Below, piece after piece: positions 23,191 through 33,110 of a DNA stretch of 64,000 nucleotides. The stretch is from Pseudomonadota bacterium (lineage in GTDB: Bacteria; Pseudomonadota; Gammaproteobacteria; Pseudomonadales; Pseudohongiellaceae), in NCBI GenBank assembly GCA_027621405.1, contig JAQCBT010000005.1:62001-126000 (forward strand), written 5' to 3'. The notes beneath the pieces are model-generated. The model worked only from the letters and a program-made list of their open reading frames with translations, searched no databases and had not been told where the DNA came from. Position 1 is the stretch's first letter. Every line of letters starts with the position of its first letter. The position numbers were made by a program, and so were the translations under genes.

Positions 23191-24381
23191 TTGACCGCGA
23201 AAGATTTCAATCCAGCCGATTTCCTCAGGAATTATTGGCAGCAAAAACCGGTACTTATAAGAAGTTTCCTGAAAGATTTCTCAGACCCTCTGGATGGTGA
23301 TGAATTGGGTGGGCTGGCACTCGCGGAAGAGGTCGAGAGCCGCCTGGTGCACAGCGAGGACGGCAGCTACCAGCTAAGCCACGGTCCGTTTCCGGAACAT
23401 GTGCTCACCGCCCTGCCTGACCGGGACTGGACCCTGCTGGTGCAGAGCGTCGACCTCTGGATTGAGGATGTCGCAGGTCTGAAGGCTCACTTCGATTTCA
23501 TTCCCAGCTGGCGCATCGACGACGTTATGGTTTCCTTTGCCGCCCCGGGCGGCGGCGTGGGGCCGCATTTTGACCGCTATGACGTGTTCCTGCTGCAGGG
23601 CAGCGGGTCGCGGCACTGGCGACTGGGACAACTGTGCGATGCCGAGACACCGGTAGATACCAGTACCGGCCTTTGTCTCTTGAAGGAATTCAAGCAAGAA
23701 CAGGAATTTACCCTGCATTGTGGAGACGTACTCTACATTCCGCCGGGCTGGGCCCATTGGGGAATCAGTGGCGAGGCGGGCCTGTGCTACTCCATCGGGT
23801 TCCGGGCCCCCTCCCACGAGGAATTGCTGGAAGAATTCAGCACCCTGTTGATGTCCCATTGCAGCCCGGACCAGCGCTATATTGACCACAAGCCTGCAAT
23901 TCCCGCGCTGGCAGGCGAGATCGGCAAGTCTGAGCTACAGAGCCTGTGGTTAGCATTACAGGGCAAGTTGCAGTCCCAATCGGTATTCCAGGAAGCCTTT
24001 GGCAATCTGGTCACCCGTCCCCGCTATCCTGCCCTGCACAAGGAATACGCCCAGCGGGTCACCGCTGAGGCACTCCACGCCGCGCTGGCGGCTGGCGAGG
24101 TTTTATCCCGTCATCCCGGCTCACGCTTTGCCTTTGTGGCTGCCAGCAAGCCCACAGGAGGCCTGCCGGCCCTGCCCCTGCGCCTGTTTGCCGATGGGGA
24201 ATGCTTCGAACTCACTGCCGGGCAGCTTGAATTAGTACATGCGCTCTGCAACGCAACTATCGGAAATAGCGAGCTTATTAGCCTGCCGACGATAATCCCG
24301 AACGACCCGGATACCCGTCTGCTTCTGGCCTTGCTGGCCCAGGGCAGCCTCTTGCTGCAGCCGGCTGGTGAATCAGAGTGA
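23191..24381 (+). CDS. roxA: Ribosomal oxygenase RoxA (YcfD), L16 arginine hydroxylase
   Basis: 396-residue JmjC/cupin 2-oxoglutarate- and Fe(II)-dependent oxygenase that hydroxylates an Arg of ribosomal protein L16 in E. coli. The iron ligands appear as H126 and D128 in GPHFDRYD and H189 in IPPGWAHWG, close to E. coli H125/D127/H187. The N-terminal JmjC domain is followed by a dimer helix region and a C-terminal winged helix. The start is an uncommon TTG at 23191 (MTAKDFNPADFLRNYWQQKP). Its end overlaps the convergent thrH by 9 bases. Confidence 0.92.
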   Translation: MTAKDFNPADFLRNYWQQKPVLIRSFLKDFSDPLDGDELGGLALAEEVESRLVHSEDGSYQLSHGPFPEHVLTALPDRDWTLLVQSVDLWIEDVAGLKAHFDFIPSWRIDDVMVSFAAPGGGVGPHFDRYDVFLLQGSGSRHWRLGQLCDAETPVDTSTGLCLLKEFKQEQEFTLHCGDVLYIPPGWAHWGISGEAGLCYSIGFRAPSHEELLEEFSTLLMSHCSPDQRYIDHKPAIPALAGEIGKSELQSLWLALQGKLQSQSVFQEAFGNLVTRPRYPALHKEYAQRVTAEALHAALAAGEVLSRHPGSRFAFVAASKPTGGLPALPLRLFADGECFELTAGQLELVHALCNATIGNSELISLPTIIPNDPDTRLLLALLAQGSLLLQPAGESE

Positions 24382-24990
24382 CAGGTCGCGCTCGCTGGCC
24401 TTGATGAACTCCTGCTTCAGTTCCTCGTAGCTGTGTACGGCGGGAAACTGCGGGAATTCCTCGATCACATTGGCCGGGGCCTTGAACAGGATGCCGGCAT
24501 CCGCTTCCCCTAGCATGGTGGTGTCGTTGTAGGAGTCTCCTGCGGCTATTACCCGGTAGTTCAGGCCATGGAAGGCTATGACGCATTGCCGCTTGGGGTC
24601 TTTCTGGCGCAATTTGTAATCCACGATCGCCCCGTTGTCATCGGCTATCAGGCGATGGCAGAACAGGGTCGGAAAATCCAGCTGCCGCATCAGGGGCTGG
24701 GAGAACTCGTAGAAGGTGTCGGACAGGATGATGAGCTGGAAGCGTTCCTTGAGCCAGCATACGAAGTCGTAGGCGCCTTCGAGCGGACTCATGGAGGCAA
24801 TCACCTCCTGGATATCTGGCAGTCCCAGATTATGTTCGGAGAGGATGCGCAGGCGTTGCTTCATCAGCACGTCATAGTCCGGGATATCCCGGGTCGTAGC
24901 CCTGAGCTCCTCGATGCCGGTCTTCTCGGCGAATCCAATCCAAATTTCCGGGATCAGGACCCCTTCCAGGTCCAGGCAGGCGAGTTCCAT
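24373..24990 (-). CDS. thrH: Phosphoserine/homoserine phosphotransferase ThrH
   Basis: 205-residue HAD-superfamily protein very like Pseudomonas aeruginosa ThrH, which dephosphorylates phosphoserine and can transfer the phosphate to homoserine. The first HAD motif is CLDLEGVLIPEIW (Asp nucleophile at residue 7, with Glu where most have Asp), motif II is LSDTFYEF, and motif III/IV is AAGDSYNDTTML. It is monocistronic here, divergent from the cysH side and convergent with roxA. Confidence 0.93.
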   Translation of the reverse strand: MELACLDLEGVLIPEIWIGFAEKTGIEELRATTRDIPDYDVLMKQRLRILSEHNLGLPDIQEVIASMSPLEGAYDFVCWLKERFQLIILSDTFYEFSQPLMRQLDFPTLFCHRLIADDNGAIVDYKLRQKDPKRQCVIAFHGLNYRVIAAGDSYNDTTMLGEADAGILFKAPANVIEEFPQFPAVHSYEELKQEFIKASERDLSL

Positions 24991-25198
24991 AGGGGGTTAC
25001 TACTCCAGGTCAGGTACGTGATGTTTATTGAGGGTATTTAGACAACCAAAATCTAGCAGAATACAGGGCGCTGGGACAGCAGCAAGCAGGGTGAATTTTA
25101 ATGGCTGACGGTATATCTGGGCCCGGTATCCTGAAAACGCCACTAGATTTAGGGAAAATGTGCTTTTAGACTGTCTAAGTATCTAATATTATTGGATT

Positions 25199-25214
25199 TT
25201 TTCCACGTGGAACA
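25199..25214. promoter_or_regulatory. parS-like site (15/16 match) plus a downstream half-site
   Basis: TTTTCCACGTGGAACA differs at one position from the Pseudomonas-type ParB site TGTTCCACGTGGAACA; the inner 12 bases TTCCACGTGGAA are a perfect palindrome. The 12-mer CGTGGAACATTG at 25206-25217 recurs at 25228-25239, 22 bp away, giving an extra half-site on the same DNA face. It lies in the 420-bp gap between thrH and cysH. No parA or parB gene is in the window. ParB binding is inferred; the repeats could instead serve regulation of cysH. Confidence 0.55.
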
Positions 25215-25324
25215 TTGCCTGTGTCGCCGTGGAACATTGTCACAGCAGCAATCACGGCCCCTGTGGCGGCTTTACCGCCTGGCCATTTTCGCCCACAATG
25301 GGCGACCGCACTGGCTTGCCGGGC

Positions 25325-25345
25325 TTCACACCCGTCCGGTGTGAA
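25325..25345. repeat. 8-bp hairpin upstream of cysH
   Basis: TTCACACC-N5-GGTGTGAA, a perfect inverted repeat 66 bp before the cysH start. It may be an operator or a leader hairpin for cysH. Apart from this and the parS-like site I see nothing else in 24991-25410. Confidence 0.5.
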
Positions 25346-25410
25346 ACAGAGCAGCCGATTCACCGAGAACCTTTCTCTTCCCGAAGCCTGACAGCTATTT
25401 TTCCGAGCCT

Positions 25411-26145
25411 ATGTTTTCCAGCGAGACAGTATCTGCCCTCAATGATGAGCTTCAAGGCAAGACTCCGAAAGAGATCTTGCAGCGGGTACGGGAGGAGCTG
25501 GATTCCGTGGTTCTCGCCTTCAGTGGTGCCGAGGATGTCCTGCTGGTACATCTTGCCGCCAGGCTATCCCGCCCCCCTGCCTTCCTGACCCTGGATACCG
25601 GTCGCCTGCATGCCGAAACCCTGCAGTTCATCAATGATGTACAGAAGCATTACAAGATCCCGATCGAGGCCCTGAAACCCGAACAAAATGAAGTAGATAA
25701 ACTTATTAAAAATAAAGGCTTATATAGCTTTTATAAAGACGGACACGAGGAATGCTGCGGGATCCGCAAGGTAGCACCGCTGCGCCGCAAACTGGCCCAG
25801 TACGATGCCTGGATTACCGGCCAGCGCCGCGACCAGAGCCCTACCCGTAACGAGGTCGCGGTAATCGAGATAGACAGGACCTTCTCCATACCGGATCACC
25901 AGATATTGAAGGTAAACCCCCTGGCCAATGTGACGTCGAAAGAGGTCTGGGAGACGATCCGGATGCTTGAGATTCCCTATAACCCACTCCATGACCGGGG
26001 TTACGTCAGCATAGGTTGTGAGCCCTGCACGAGGTCCATCGGACCCCATCAACACGAGCGCGAGGGGCGCTGGTGGTGGGAAGAAGCCACCATAAAGGAA
26101 TGCGGCTTACACAAGGGCAATCTGGACATTCTGGCTAAAGACTAA
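25411..26145 (+). CDS. cysH: Assimilatory adenylyl-sulfate (APS) reductase, CysH family
   Basis: 244-residue enzyme reducing activated sulfate to sulfite with thioredoxin. The cysteine set C115-C116 and C203-x-x-C206 that binds a [4Fe-4S] cluster is present, which marks the APS-using (Pseudomonas/plant) type rather than the PAPS-using E. coli type. The catalytic cysteine is C231 in the tail KECGLH. The PP-loop-like SGAEDVLLVHLA lies near residue 38. It is followed by convergent cysB. Electrons would come via trxB at 11 kb. Confidence 0.95.
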   Translation: MFSSETVSALNDELQGKTPKEILQRVREELDSVVLAFSGAEDVLLVHLAARLSRPPAFLTLDTGRLHAETLQFINDVQKHYKIPIEALKPEQNEVDKLIKNKGLYSFYKDGHEECCGIRKVAPLRRKLAQYDAWITGQRRDQSPTRNEVAVIEIDRTFSIPDHQILKVNPLANVTSKEVWETIRMLEIPYNPLHDRGYVSIGCEPCTRSIGPHQHEREGRWWWEEATIKECGLHKGNLDILAKD

Positions 26146-26219
26146 GCCTTGTGGAGCAGCAGGCTGGCCACTCCAACACGGAAGCAGCCTGGTAATGGGG
26201 TTTGGCGCTGGACTGCTAC

Positions 26220-27224
<1,005 letters not shown>

Positions 27225-27274
27225 CTATGCTATTTACGCGATATATGCGATTTGGTTATAAAAATAGAACAAAT

Positions 27275-27291
27275 TATTCTTTTGAAGAATA
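27275..27291. promoter_or_regulatory. Palindrome in the cysB / exporter divergent region
   Basis: TATTCTT-TTG-AAGAATA, perfect 7-base arms, in the A/T-rich 165-bp gap between the divergent starts of cysB and the TSUP gene. Candidate operator, perhaps for CysB autoregulation, though CysB sites are poorly conserved and cannot be called by eye. Confidence 0.4.
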
Positions 27292-27359
27292 GATGCCATA
27301 CCCTATTTTTGCCAGCGCTTTTTCCCTGAGTAGCGCCTCTCTAATCACTGTAGACCACA

Positions 27360-28151
27360 ATGGAATTCTTGCTACACATTTTGGCTGGAGCCGCAGTCGG
27401 CTTCGCCATAGGTCTCACGGGTGTTGGCGGGGGTTCGCTGATGACGCCGTTACTGCTCTTGTTTGCTTATCCGGCGCCGGTGGCTATCGGCACAGACCTG
27501 TTGTATGCCGCCATCACCAAGGCCGGCGGTGCCTTATCCCATAACCGCCGGGGCAATGTAGACTGGCGTATTGTCGCCCTGCTCGCCGCCGGCAGTATGC
27601 CGGTATCCATCCTCCTGCACTTCTTCGTGATAGACAGCGGCTTCCAGGAATCTCCCGGATTCGAGGCGCTCCTCACCAGAAGCCTAGGTATCATGTTGAT
27701 AATAACGGCTAATATATTGATATTCAGAGATATATTGAGACAACGAGCGATTGAGGAAAGGCCGGAACTGCTGATGCGCTCGCTACATCGTAACCGCGCT
27801 CTGGTTACCTGGATCATGGGCCTGGTACTGGGTGTGTGCGTGACCCTGTCTTCCGTGGGCGCCGGTGCCTTCGGGGCCGCCATCCTGCTGGTAATCTACA
27901 GCCAGACCACTGCGGTGCGGATAATCGGTACCGATATCGCCCATGCCGTACCCCTCACCTTCATTGCCGGCATGGGCTACCTGTTCGCTGGCTATGTTGA
28001 CCTGGAGCTGCTGCTGAGCCTGCTACTGGGTTCACTGCCCGCCATCAATCTGGGTTCACGCATCAGCAGCCAGGTGCCGGAGAAGCTGCTGCAGAAAATA
28101 CTCATATTGTTGTTGATGAGTCTTGGAGTAATATATAGCCTTGGACTTTAA
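27360..28151 (+). CDS. TSUP (TauE/SafE) family sulfite/organosulfonate exporter
   Basis: 263-residue membrane protein with about seven to eight helices. The TauE/SafE signature is clear in GLTGVGGGSLMTPLLL (residues 19-34) and its repeat-like counterpart TLSSVGAGAFGAAILL (about 160-175), showing the two-half family architecture. Members export sulfite, sulfoacetate or take up sulfur compounds. Position next to cysB and cysH suggests it relieves sulfite excess from CysH activity; that link is inference. Confidence 0.88.
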   Translation: MEFLLHILAGAAVGFAIGLTGVGGGSLMTPLLLLFAYPAPVAIGTDLLYAAITKAGGALSHNRRGNVDWRIVALLAAGSMPVSILLHFFVIDSGFQESPGFEALLTRSLGIMLIITANILIFRDILRQRAIEERPELLMRSLHRNRALVTWIMGLVLGVCVTLSSVGAGAFGAAILLVIYSQTTAVRIIGTDIAHAVPLTFIAGMGYLFAGYVDLELLLSLLLGSLPAINLGSRISSQVPEKLLQKILILLLMSLGVIYSLGL

Positions 28152-28179
28152 CTATAGCATCTAACTACTTGATATAAAG

Positions 28180-29082
28180 CTAGTTATTTGCCACACCATG
28201 AGGAACATGGCCGGTGGCCACGTGATTGCGGGCAGATTCGCAATGGCCCTGCTGATCGTCAAAAAATACATCTGCATCAAAGGCTTGCAGGAACTGGCCC
28301 TTGTCCAGGCCACCCAGGAACAGGGATTCATCGATGCGGATGTTCCAGGCCCGCAGGGTGCGTACCACCCGTTCATGGGCCGGTGCCGCACGTGCCGTCA
28401 CGAGGCAGGTGCGGATAGGCGCCTCCCCCGGCGGGAAGGCACGCTGGATCTGTTGCAGGGCACCGAGGAAGGGCTTGAAGGGCCCGCCCGCCAGCGGCTC
28501 ATTGGCAGCCTCGCGTTCATTCTTCGTAAAGGCTTCCAGGCCTTTGGTTTTGTATATCTTTTCCGAATCGTCAGAGAACAGGACCGCGTCACCGTCGAAG
28601 GCAATCTTGAGCAATTCCTTGGGGGCTGGCGGCTTGTTGGATGGCAGGATGGTGGCCGCGGCCACCCCCAGCTCCAGGGCCTGTCGCACGTCTGCCCCGT
28701 CGGTAGACAGGAACAGATGGCTGTTGAAAGCGGAGATGTAACGGTAGGGACTATCGCCACTACAGAATGCGGCGCGGGTGATATTGAGTCCGTAGTGTTC
28801 GATTGAGTTGAATATACGCAGACCGGTATCGGCACTATTACGCGACAACAGAATGACCTGCACCGGGGATTCCTCAAGCAGATCATTGAGATGGAGCAGT
28901 TTCTGCACCAGCTCGAATGCAACTCCCCTGCCCAGGGGTTTGTCTTCCCTCTCTATCTGGTAACGCTGGTAGGCATCCAGCCCCTCGTTTTCATATACCA
29001 GGTGACTCTCCGCCAGGTCGAACAAGGCCCGGGATGAGATGGCGATGACCAGGGGGTCGATTGATGCCTGTACTTTTTTCAT
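28180..29082 (-). CDS. 5'-nucleotidase (PF06189 family)
   Basis: 300-residue cytosolic protein of the bacterial 5'-nucleotidase family. Visible parts are VIAISSRALFDL near the start, a FDGDAVLFSDDSE segment with the acidic HAD-like active residues, and the C-terminal FFDDQQGHCESARNH. Expected to dephosphorylate nucleoside monophosphates; substrate preference cannot be read here. It is divergent from the coiled-coil gene. Confidence 0.85.
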   Translation of the reverse strand: MKKVQASIDPLVIAISSRALFDLAESHLVYENEGLDAYQRYQIEREDKPLGRGVAFELVQKLLHLNDLLEESPVQVILLSRNSADTGLRIFNSIEHYGLNITRAAFCSGDSPYRYISAFNSHLFLSTDGADVRQALELGVAAATILPSNKPPAPKELLKIAFDGDAVLFSDDSEKIYKTKGLEAFTKNEREAANEPLAGGPFKPFLGALQQIQRAFPPGEAPIRTCLVTARAAPAHERVVRTLRAWNIRIDESLFLGGLDKGQFLQAFDADVFFDDQQGHCESARNHVATGHVPHGVANN

Positions 29083-29444
29083 AAGGTGCTAAGCCATCCT
29101 GGCTGATTGAATGTCAATTGGCGCGCCTGTTTGTCCTGGCCTGCCCAGTTCCGGAAACCGCTTGCGCTGGCTCGCAAATCTGAAGGTGAACAATGCCGCC
29201 CTATCAAGTACTTGCAGCGGAATATGAATACCACCTCTGCAAGCGCGCGAATGGCCGTCAATTAACCGTCACGACTCACAGGATCATGGCGCAAAACAAT
29301 GGCGCGCGCAGCATTATCGTACTACACCTATTGGAGGGTAATGAAACTATGCGCGACCAATTAATCGGGCATCGCTGTTACCGTACAGGGATTGAGACAA
29401 GTCAGGAGCGAGCCTGACACGGCAAGCAGAGGAAGGGATAGTTC
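29083..29444. other. Intergenic region between divergent genes
   Basis: 362 bp with promoters expected for both sides. A 6-bp hairpin GTCAGG-N6-CCTGAC lies at 29401-29418, just before the coiled-coil gene. An open frame at 29193-29417 has no family features and is not called. Confidence 0.5.
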
Positions 29445-31067
29445 ATGTCAGCACTTTTAACGGAAGACACTTTTGAAGATACGGAAATCATCTTCACGGC
29501 AGTGCCAGTCCTCGACACCCAGTTGCCCGATAGCCAGTCTTTGGAACAGGCAGAACCCCTTCCCGATCATGTCGAATTCCTGAAGAACAAACTCAGAGAA
29601 CAGCAGCTGAGAAAGAAGCGCATCGCGGCACGCGACAGCGACGAAATCACCTCGACGAATTCCACCAGGAACAGCCGTGCGCAGTTGTGGAAGAAGATGA
29701 TGGCGCGTACCGAGTCCCTGAACGCGGACGCGGAGAAATTCAACACACAGTCTGCTGTCCTGCTCTCGGCCCTTCAGAAATTGCAGGCCAGTATTGAAAC
29801 CTCGCAGCGGGAAAAAGAAACCCTGGCGAACAGTTTCAAAGGCTTGAATGCGGATTGTGAGAACCTGAAAGAAGAACTTCGGGGCGGACTGGCGATTCTG
29901 CAGAATGAAACCAGCGCGGCGGCTAGCAACAATGAGACTTCCGCCGGACTCATCCAGCGTATAGAGATGCTGCTGGAAGAAACCCAGGGTAACCACGCCA
30001 ATAGCAAGGCCCAGGCCGCTGAGACCCTTTCGATTCTTGAGAAGGCGCAACAGCACGAGGCCCTTTTTTCCGAATCAGCCGACAGTTTTGCGCATCTGCG
30101 TGGCGAGGCAGAAGGCTTTGTTGGGGAAGCCAGGAAGCTCAGCGAAGAAGCGCGTGAGCAGAGTGATTCCCTGCAGAAATTGATCAATCGCAACCAGGCC
30201 ATAACCGATCGCCTGCAGACTCTCTCGGATAGCATGGTAGAGACCAGGGCAGAAATGCTTGAGGAACGAGTTACCCAGAAGGCTCTCAACGAACAAATCG
30301 GCTGTCGCATCAAGCAGACCGAAAAACTCAATCAGCAGCAGACAACGCTCATCGAGTTAACGGAATCGCGATCCGAGGAATTGAAAGTCGAGCTGGAGAA
30401 TGCTGTTCAGCAGAACAGGAAATACCAGTTGCGCCTGCAACAGACGGAAGAAAAGCTCAAGGAAGCGATCAGCCTGCAGGAGAATTACAAGGCAGACTAT
30501 GAGAGATCCCAGGAGCTATTGCAGAAGAATGAAGCGGTACTGACCCGGGCCGCTACTGCCTTGAAAGAGACCGAGAGTCATGGGGCGCAGTTCACCAGTT
30601 CACTGGCGAAGTTCCACCAGGCTAATGAGCAGGCTCAACATATGGCCATGCGCACCCAGAGCACTCTCGACAAGATAATTGCGCGCAACGAATACCTGGA
30701 AAAAGAAAACCGCGCGCTTTCTGAGCGGCTGACGGGATCCATGGGCTTTCATTCACCGGCGATGGCCATGAAGCCGTCAACACTGGCGAAAAATACGCGG
30801 GCCTCATTGCAACAGCCGGATGAATTCCTGATGGATGATTCGCCAGCCTTTGGCGAGTTGAACCTCGAGGCGAAGAGTGGCTTCTACAGATTGATGATGG
30901 TGCTGGCGATCATATTGCCCCTGAGCTACATAGCTCATTCAGTTATCTCGACCTTCGCCAGCCCGATTGGTACTGCCCAGGAATTACAGAGTCAACAGCA
31001 GTTCAACGGCTCACCCCCACCGCTCTTTCCCTCTGCTTTTGCGCCGGTGGCATCCAATAATCCCTGA
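29445..31067 (+). CDS. Large coiled-coil protein with C-terminal membrane anchor, function unknown
   Basis: 540 residues. The first 50 are acidic; residues about 50-420 are dominated by Glu, Gln, Lys, Asn and Ser with heptad-like Leu spacing and almost no aromatic residues, typical of long coiled coils. Near residues 481-505 a single hydrophobic segment (MMVLAIILPLSYIAHSVIS) is followed by a short tail rich in Pro, Gln and Ser. There is no signal peptide, so the rod would be cytoplasmic or the protein tail-anchored. Start supported by AGGAAGGG before the ATG. I do not recognise the family; a structural or scaffold role is possible. A patatin gene follows 118 bases later. Confidence 0.8.
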   Translation: MSALLTEDTFEDTEIIFTAVPVLDTQLPDSQSLEQAEPLPDHVEFLKNKLREQQLRKKRIAARDSDEITSTNSTRNSRAQLWKKMMARTESLNADAEKFNTQSAVLLSALQKLQASIETSQREKETLANSFKGLNADCENLKEELRGGLAILQNETSAAASNNETSAGLIQRIEMLLEETQGNHANSKAQAAETLSILEKAQQHEALFSESADSFAHLRGEAEGFVGEARKLSEEAREQSDSLQKLINRNQAITDRLQTLSDSMVETRAEMLEERVTQKALNEQIGCRIKQTEKLNQQQTTLIELTESRSEELKVELENAVQQNRKYQLRLQQTEEKLKEAISLQENYKADYERSQELLQKNEAVLTRAATALKETESHGAQFTSSLAKFHQANEQAQHMAMRTQSTLDKIIARNEYLEKENRALSERLTGSMGFHSPAMAMKPSTLAKNTRASLQQPDEFLMDDSPAFGELNLEAKSGFYRLMMVLAIILPLSYIAHSVISTFASPIGTAQELQSQQQFNGSPPPLFPSAFAPVASNNP

Positions 31068-31185
31068 CCCGGCCTGCGCAGCAGAACCTTCGTCAAAAGA
31101 GAGGTCTGTCGCAGATTCGACCTGCCGACTTGTTTCTCGCAACATTTGCTGAATAATGCACAGGCTTGCGAAGCGGAGCTCATGC

Positions 31186-32328
31186 ATGGACATTCTTCCA
31201 CCCGAAGAAAATTCGCCAACGGGTCTGATTCTCTCTGGCGGTGGAGCCAGGGCGGCCTACCAGATTGGTGTGCTGAAGGCGATTGCCAGGATAATGCCTG
31301 ACAACACCGCCAATCCTTTTCGGGTGATATCCGGCACCTCGGCCGGTGCCCTCAATGCGGTGACCCTGGCATCCCACGCCCGGCATTTTCGTTTCGCGGT
31401 AAAACGCCTCGAGTTTGTCTGGAAGAATCTCAGCAGTGAGCAGATCTACGATCCGCAGTCCGGTGGATTGCTGGGAGGCGCATCCAATGTCCTGTTGGCA
31501 ATGCTCGGTAACAAGTCGAGCGAGAAACCGGTCGCGCTGTTCGACAATGCACCACTCGCCGGCTTGCTATCCAGGGTCGTGCGTTTCGATCGCCTGCAGC
31601 ACAACATCGATGTGGGTCTGCTGGACGCGATCGCCGTAACAGCATCAGCCTACGGTACCGGCGAATCGGTTTCTTTCTACCAGGCGGTCAAGTGCATCGA
31701 TGACTGGACCGGCCCCCACCGACTGGGTCGTCGGGCTACCCTGCAGTTGCAACACCTGATGGCCTCGTCGGCGATTCCCATCGTGTTTCCGTCGGTACAG
31801 ATCGATGATCAGTATTATGGTGACGGTGCGGTCCGGCAACTGGCGCCAACAAGCACGGCCATACACCTGGGAGCGCGTCGGCTGCTGGCAATCGGGGTTA
31901 GCGGTAACCGCACCAAGTCCCCCCTGGAAGAGAGCCAGCACGAACCACCCAGCCTCATGCATATCATCGGCCATATGTTGAACAGTGCCTTCGTGGATAC
32001 CCTGGAGAACGACCTGGAATTCCTGCGCCATATGAACGACGTTATTCCCCACATCGGGCCACGCCAGAAGAAGCGGCTGTCTCGCCCGGTCTACGAAGTG
32101 GAATTGCTGGAAATTTCCCCGTCCAGGGAGCTGAATTTATTGGCAATGGAATATCACGACGAACTGCCCCGTCCCCTCTCCCGCTATATAAAGAAGAGTG
32201 GATCAGGCACGATGCTAAGCCTGATCCTGTTCGAGAAGGGCTTCTGCAATGCCCTGCTGGAGCTGGGCTATGCCGATGCTATGGCCAAGGAGGACGAGAT
32301 CAGGCGCTTCTTTCGCTATGACCCCTGA
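31186..32328 (+). CDS. Patatin-like phospholipase
   Basis: 380-residue lipid acyl hydrolase from the ATG at 31186, preceded by GGAG; an ATG 30 bases upstream is possible. The oxyanion loop is GGGARAAYQIG (residues 18-28), the nucleophile is S52 in GTSAG, and the catalytic Asp is D213 in YGDGAV, completing the Ser-Asp dyad. No signal peptide, so it is probably cytoplasmic or injected. The last 100 residues (ISPSRELN... onwards) form a C-terminal extension seen in some bacterial patatins. Likely substrate is phospholipid or neutral lipid. Confidence 0.9.
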   Translation: MDILPPEENSPTGLILSGGGARAAYQIGVLKAIARIMPDNTANPFRVISGTSAGALNAVTLASHARHFRFAVKRLEFVWKNLSSEQIYDPQSGGLLGGASNVLLAMLGNKSSEKPVALFDNAPLAGLLSRVVRFDRLQHNIDVGLLDAIAVTASAYGTGESVSFYQAVKCIDDWTGPHRLGRRATLQLQHLMASSAIPIVFPSVQIDDQYYGDGAVRQLAPTSTAIHLGARRLLAIGVSGNRTKSPLEESQHEPPSLMHIIGHMLNSAFVDTLENDLEFLRHMNDVIPHIGPRQKKRLSRPVYEVELLEISPSRELNLLAMEYHDELPRPLSRYIKKSGSGTMLSLILFEKGFCNALLELGYADAMAKEDEIRRFFRYDP

Positions 32329-32338
32329 TTATTCCAGG

Positions 32339-32998
32339 CTAGGCTTCCTGCAAGGTGGCCGGTTTGTAGCAGGCACCGGTGCCTGCGAGCCCGCAGTAAC
32401 CAGCCGGATTCTTGGCCAGGTACTGCTGATGATAATCTTCCGCATAAAAGAACTCATCCAGCGGTTTGATTTCAGTCGTGATTTCTCCCCGGCCTATTTC
32501 ATTCAAGGCTGCCTGGAAAGTCGCCAGTGAAAGCTCTGCCTGGGCCTGTTGCTGTTCATTGCAGGCATAGATAGTAGAGCGATACTGGGTGCCGATATCC
32601 GCACCCTGGCGCATACCCTGGGTGGGGTCATGGGCTTCCCAGAAGGCCGCCAGTAATTCTTCGAAGCTGATCTGCGCGGGGTCGAAATACACCAGCACTA
32701 CCTCGGCGTGTCCGGTCCTGCCGCTGCACACATCCTCATAACTTGGATTGCGGGTGATGCCACCGGCGTAACCCACTGCCGTGCTGTAGACGCCGGGCAG
32801 TTCCCAGAACAGGCGTTCCGCACCCCAGAAGCACCCCAGCCCAAACACCGCCTTCTCCAGATGCCCGGGCACCGGATCGACGATGGGGTTGCCGTTGACA
32901 AAATGCCTGGGATTGAAGGGCGGGGCCTGGTCGCGGTGCGGCAGCGCGTTGTCTTCGTCGGGCATCTCAAGTGGCTTCTTACCAAGATTAAATAACAT
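32339..32998 (-). CDS. msrA: Peptide methionine (S)-S-oxide reductase MsrA
   Basis: 219-residue repair enzyme for oxidised Met. The catalytic cysteine is C56 in GLGCFWGAE, and the C-terminal resolving cysteines appear in [13 protein letters not shown]. The N-terminal 45 residues (with [10 protein letters not shown]) are the extension found in E. coli-type MsrA. No signal peptide; cytoplasmic. It converges with the patatin gene, 10 bases between stops. Confidence 0.95.
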   Translation of the reverse strand: MLFNLGKKPLEMPDEDNALPHRDQAPPFNPRHFVNGNPIVDPVPGHLEKAVFGLGCFWGAERLFWELPGVYSTAVGYAGGITRNPSYEDVCSGRTGHAEVVLVYFDPAQISFEELLAAFWEAHDPTQGMRQGADIGTQYRSTIYACNEQQQAQAELSLATFQAALNEIGRGEITTEIKPLDEFFYAEDYHQQYLAKNPAGYCGLAGTGACYKPATLQEA

Positions 32999-33110
32999 TC
33001 AGTTTTGCCTTTGCTTTTAAAGCACCAATCATGTCAAGTTGAACGGCTCAGGTGATTGCGGCATGATCGATCACGCCTGATCCGGAATCCAGAAAGGAAG
33101 ACCTATTGTA

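Noticed and set aside
29193..29417. 74-residue frame before the coiled-coil gene
   Set aside because: No similarity to any family known to me and no ribosome binding site; more likely promoter DNA.
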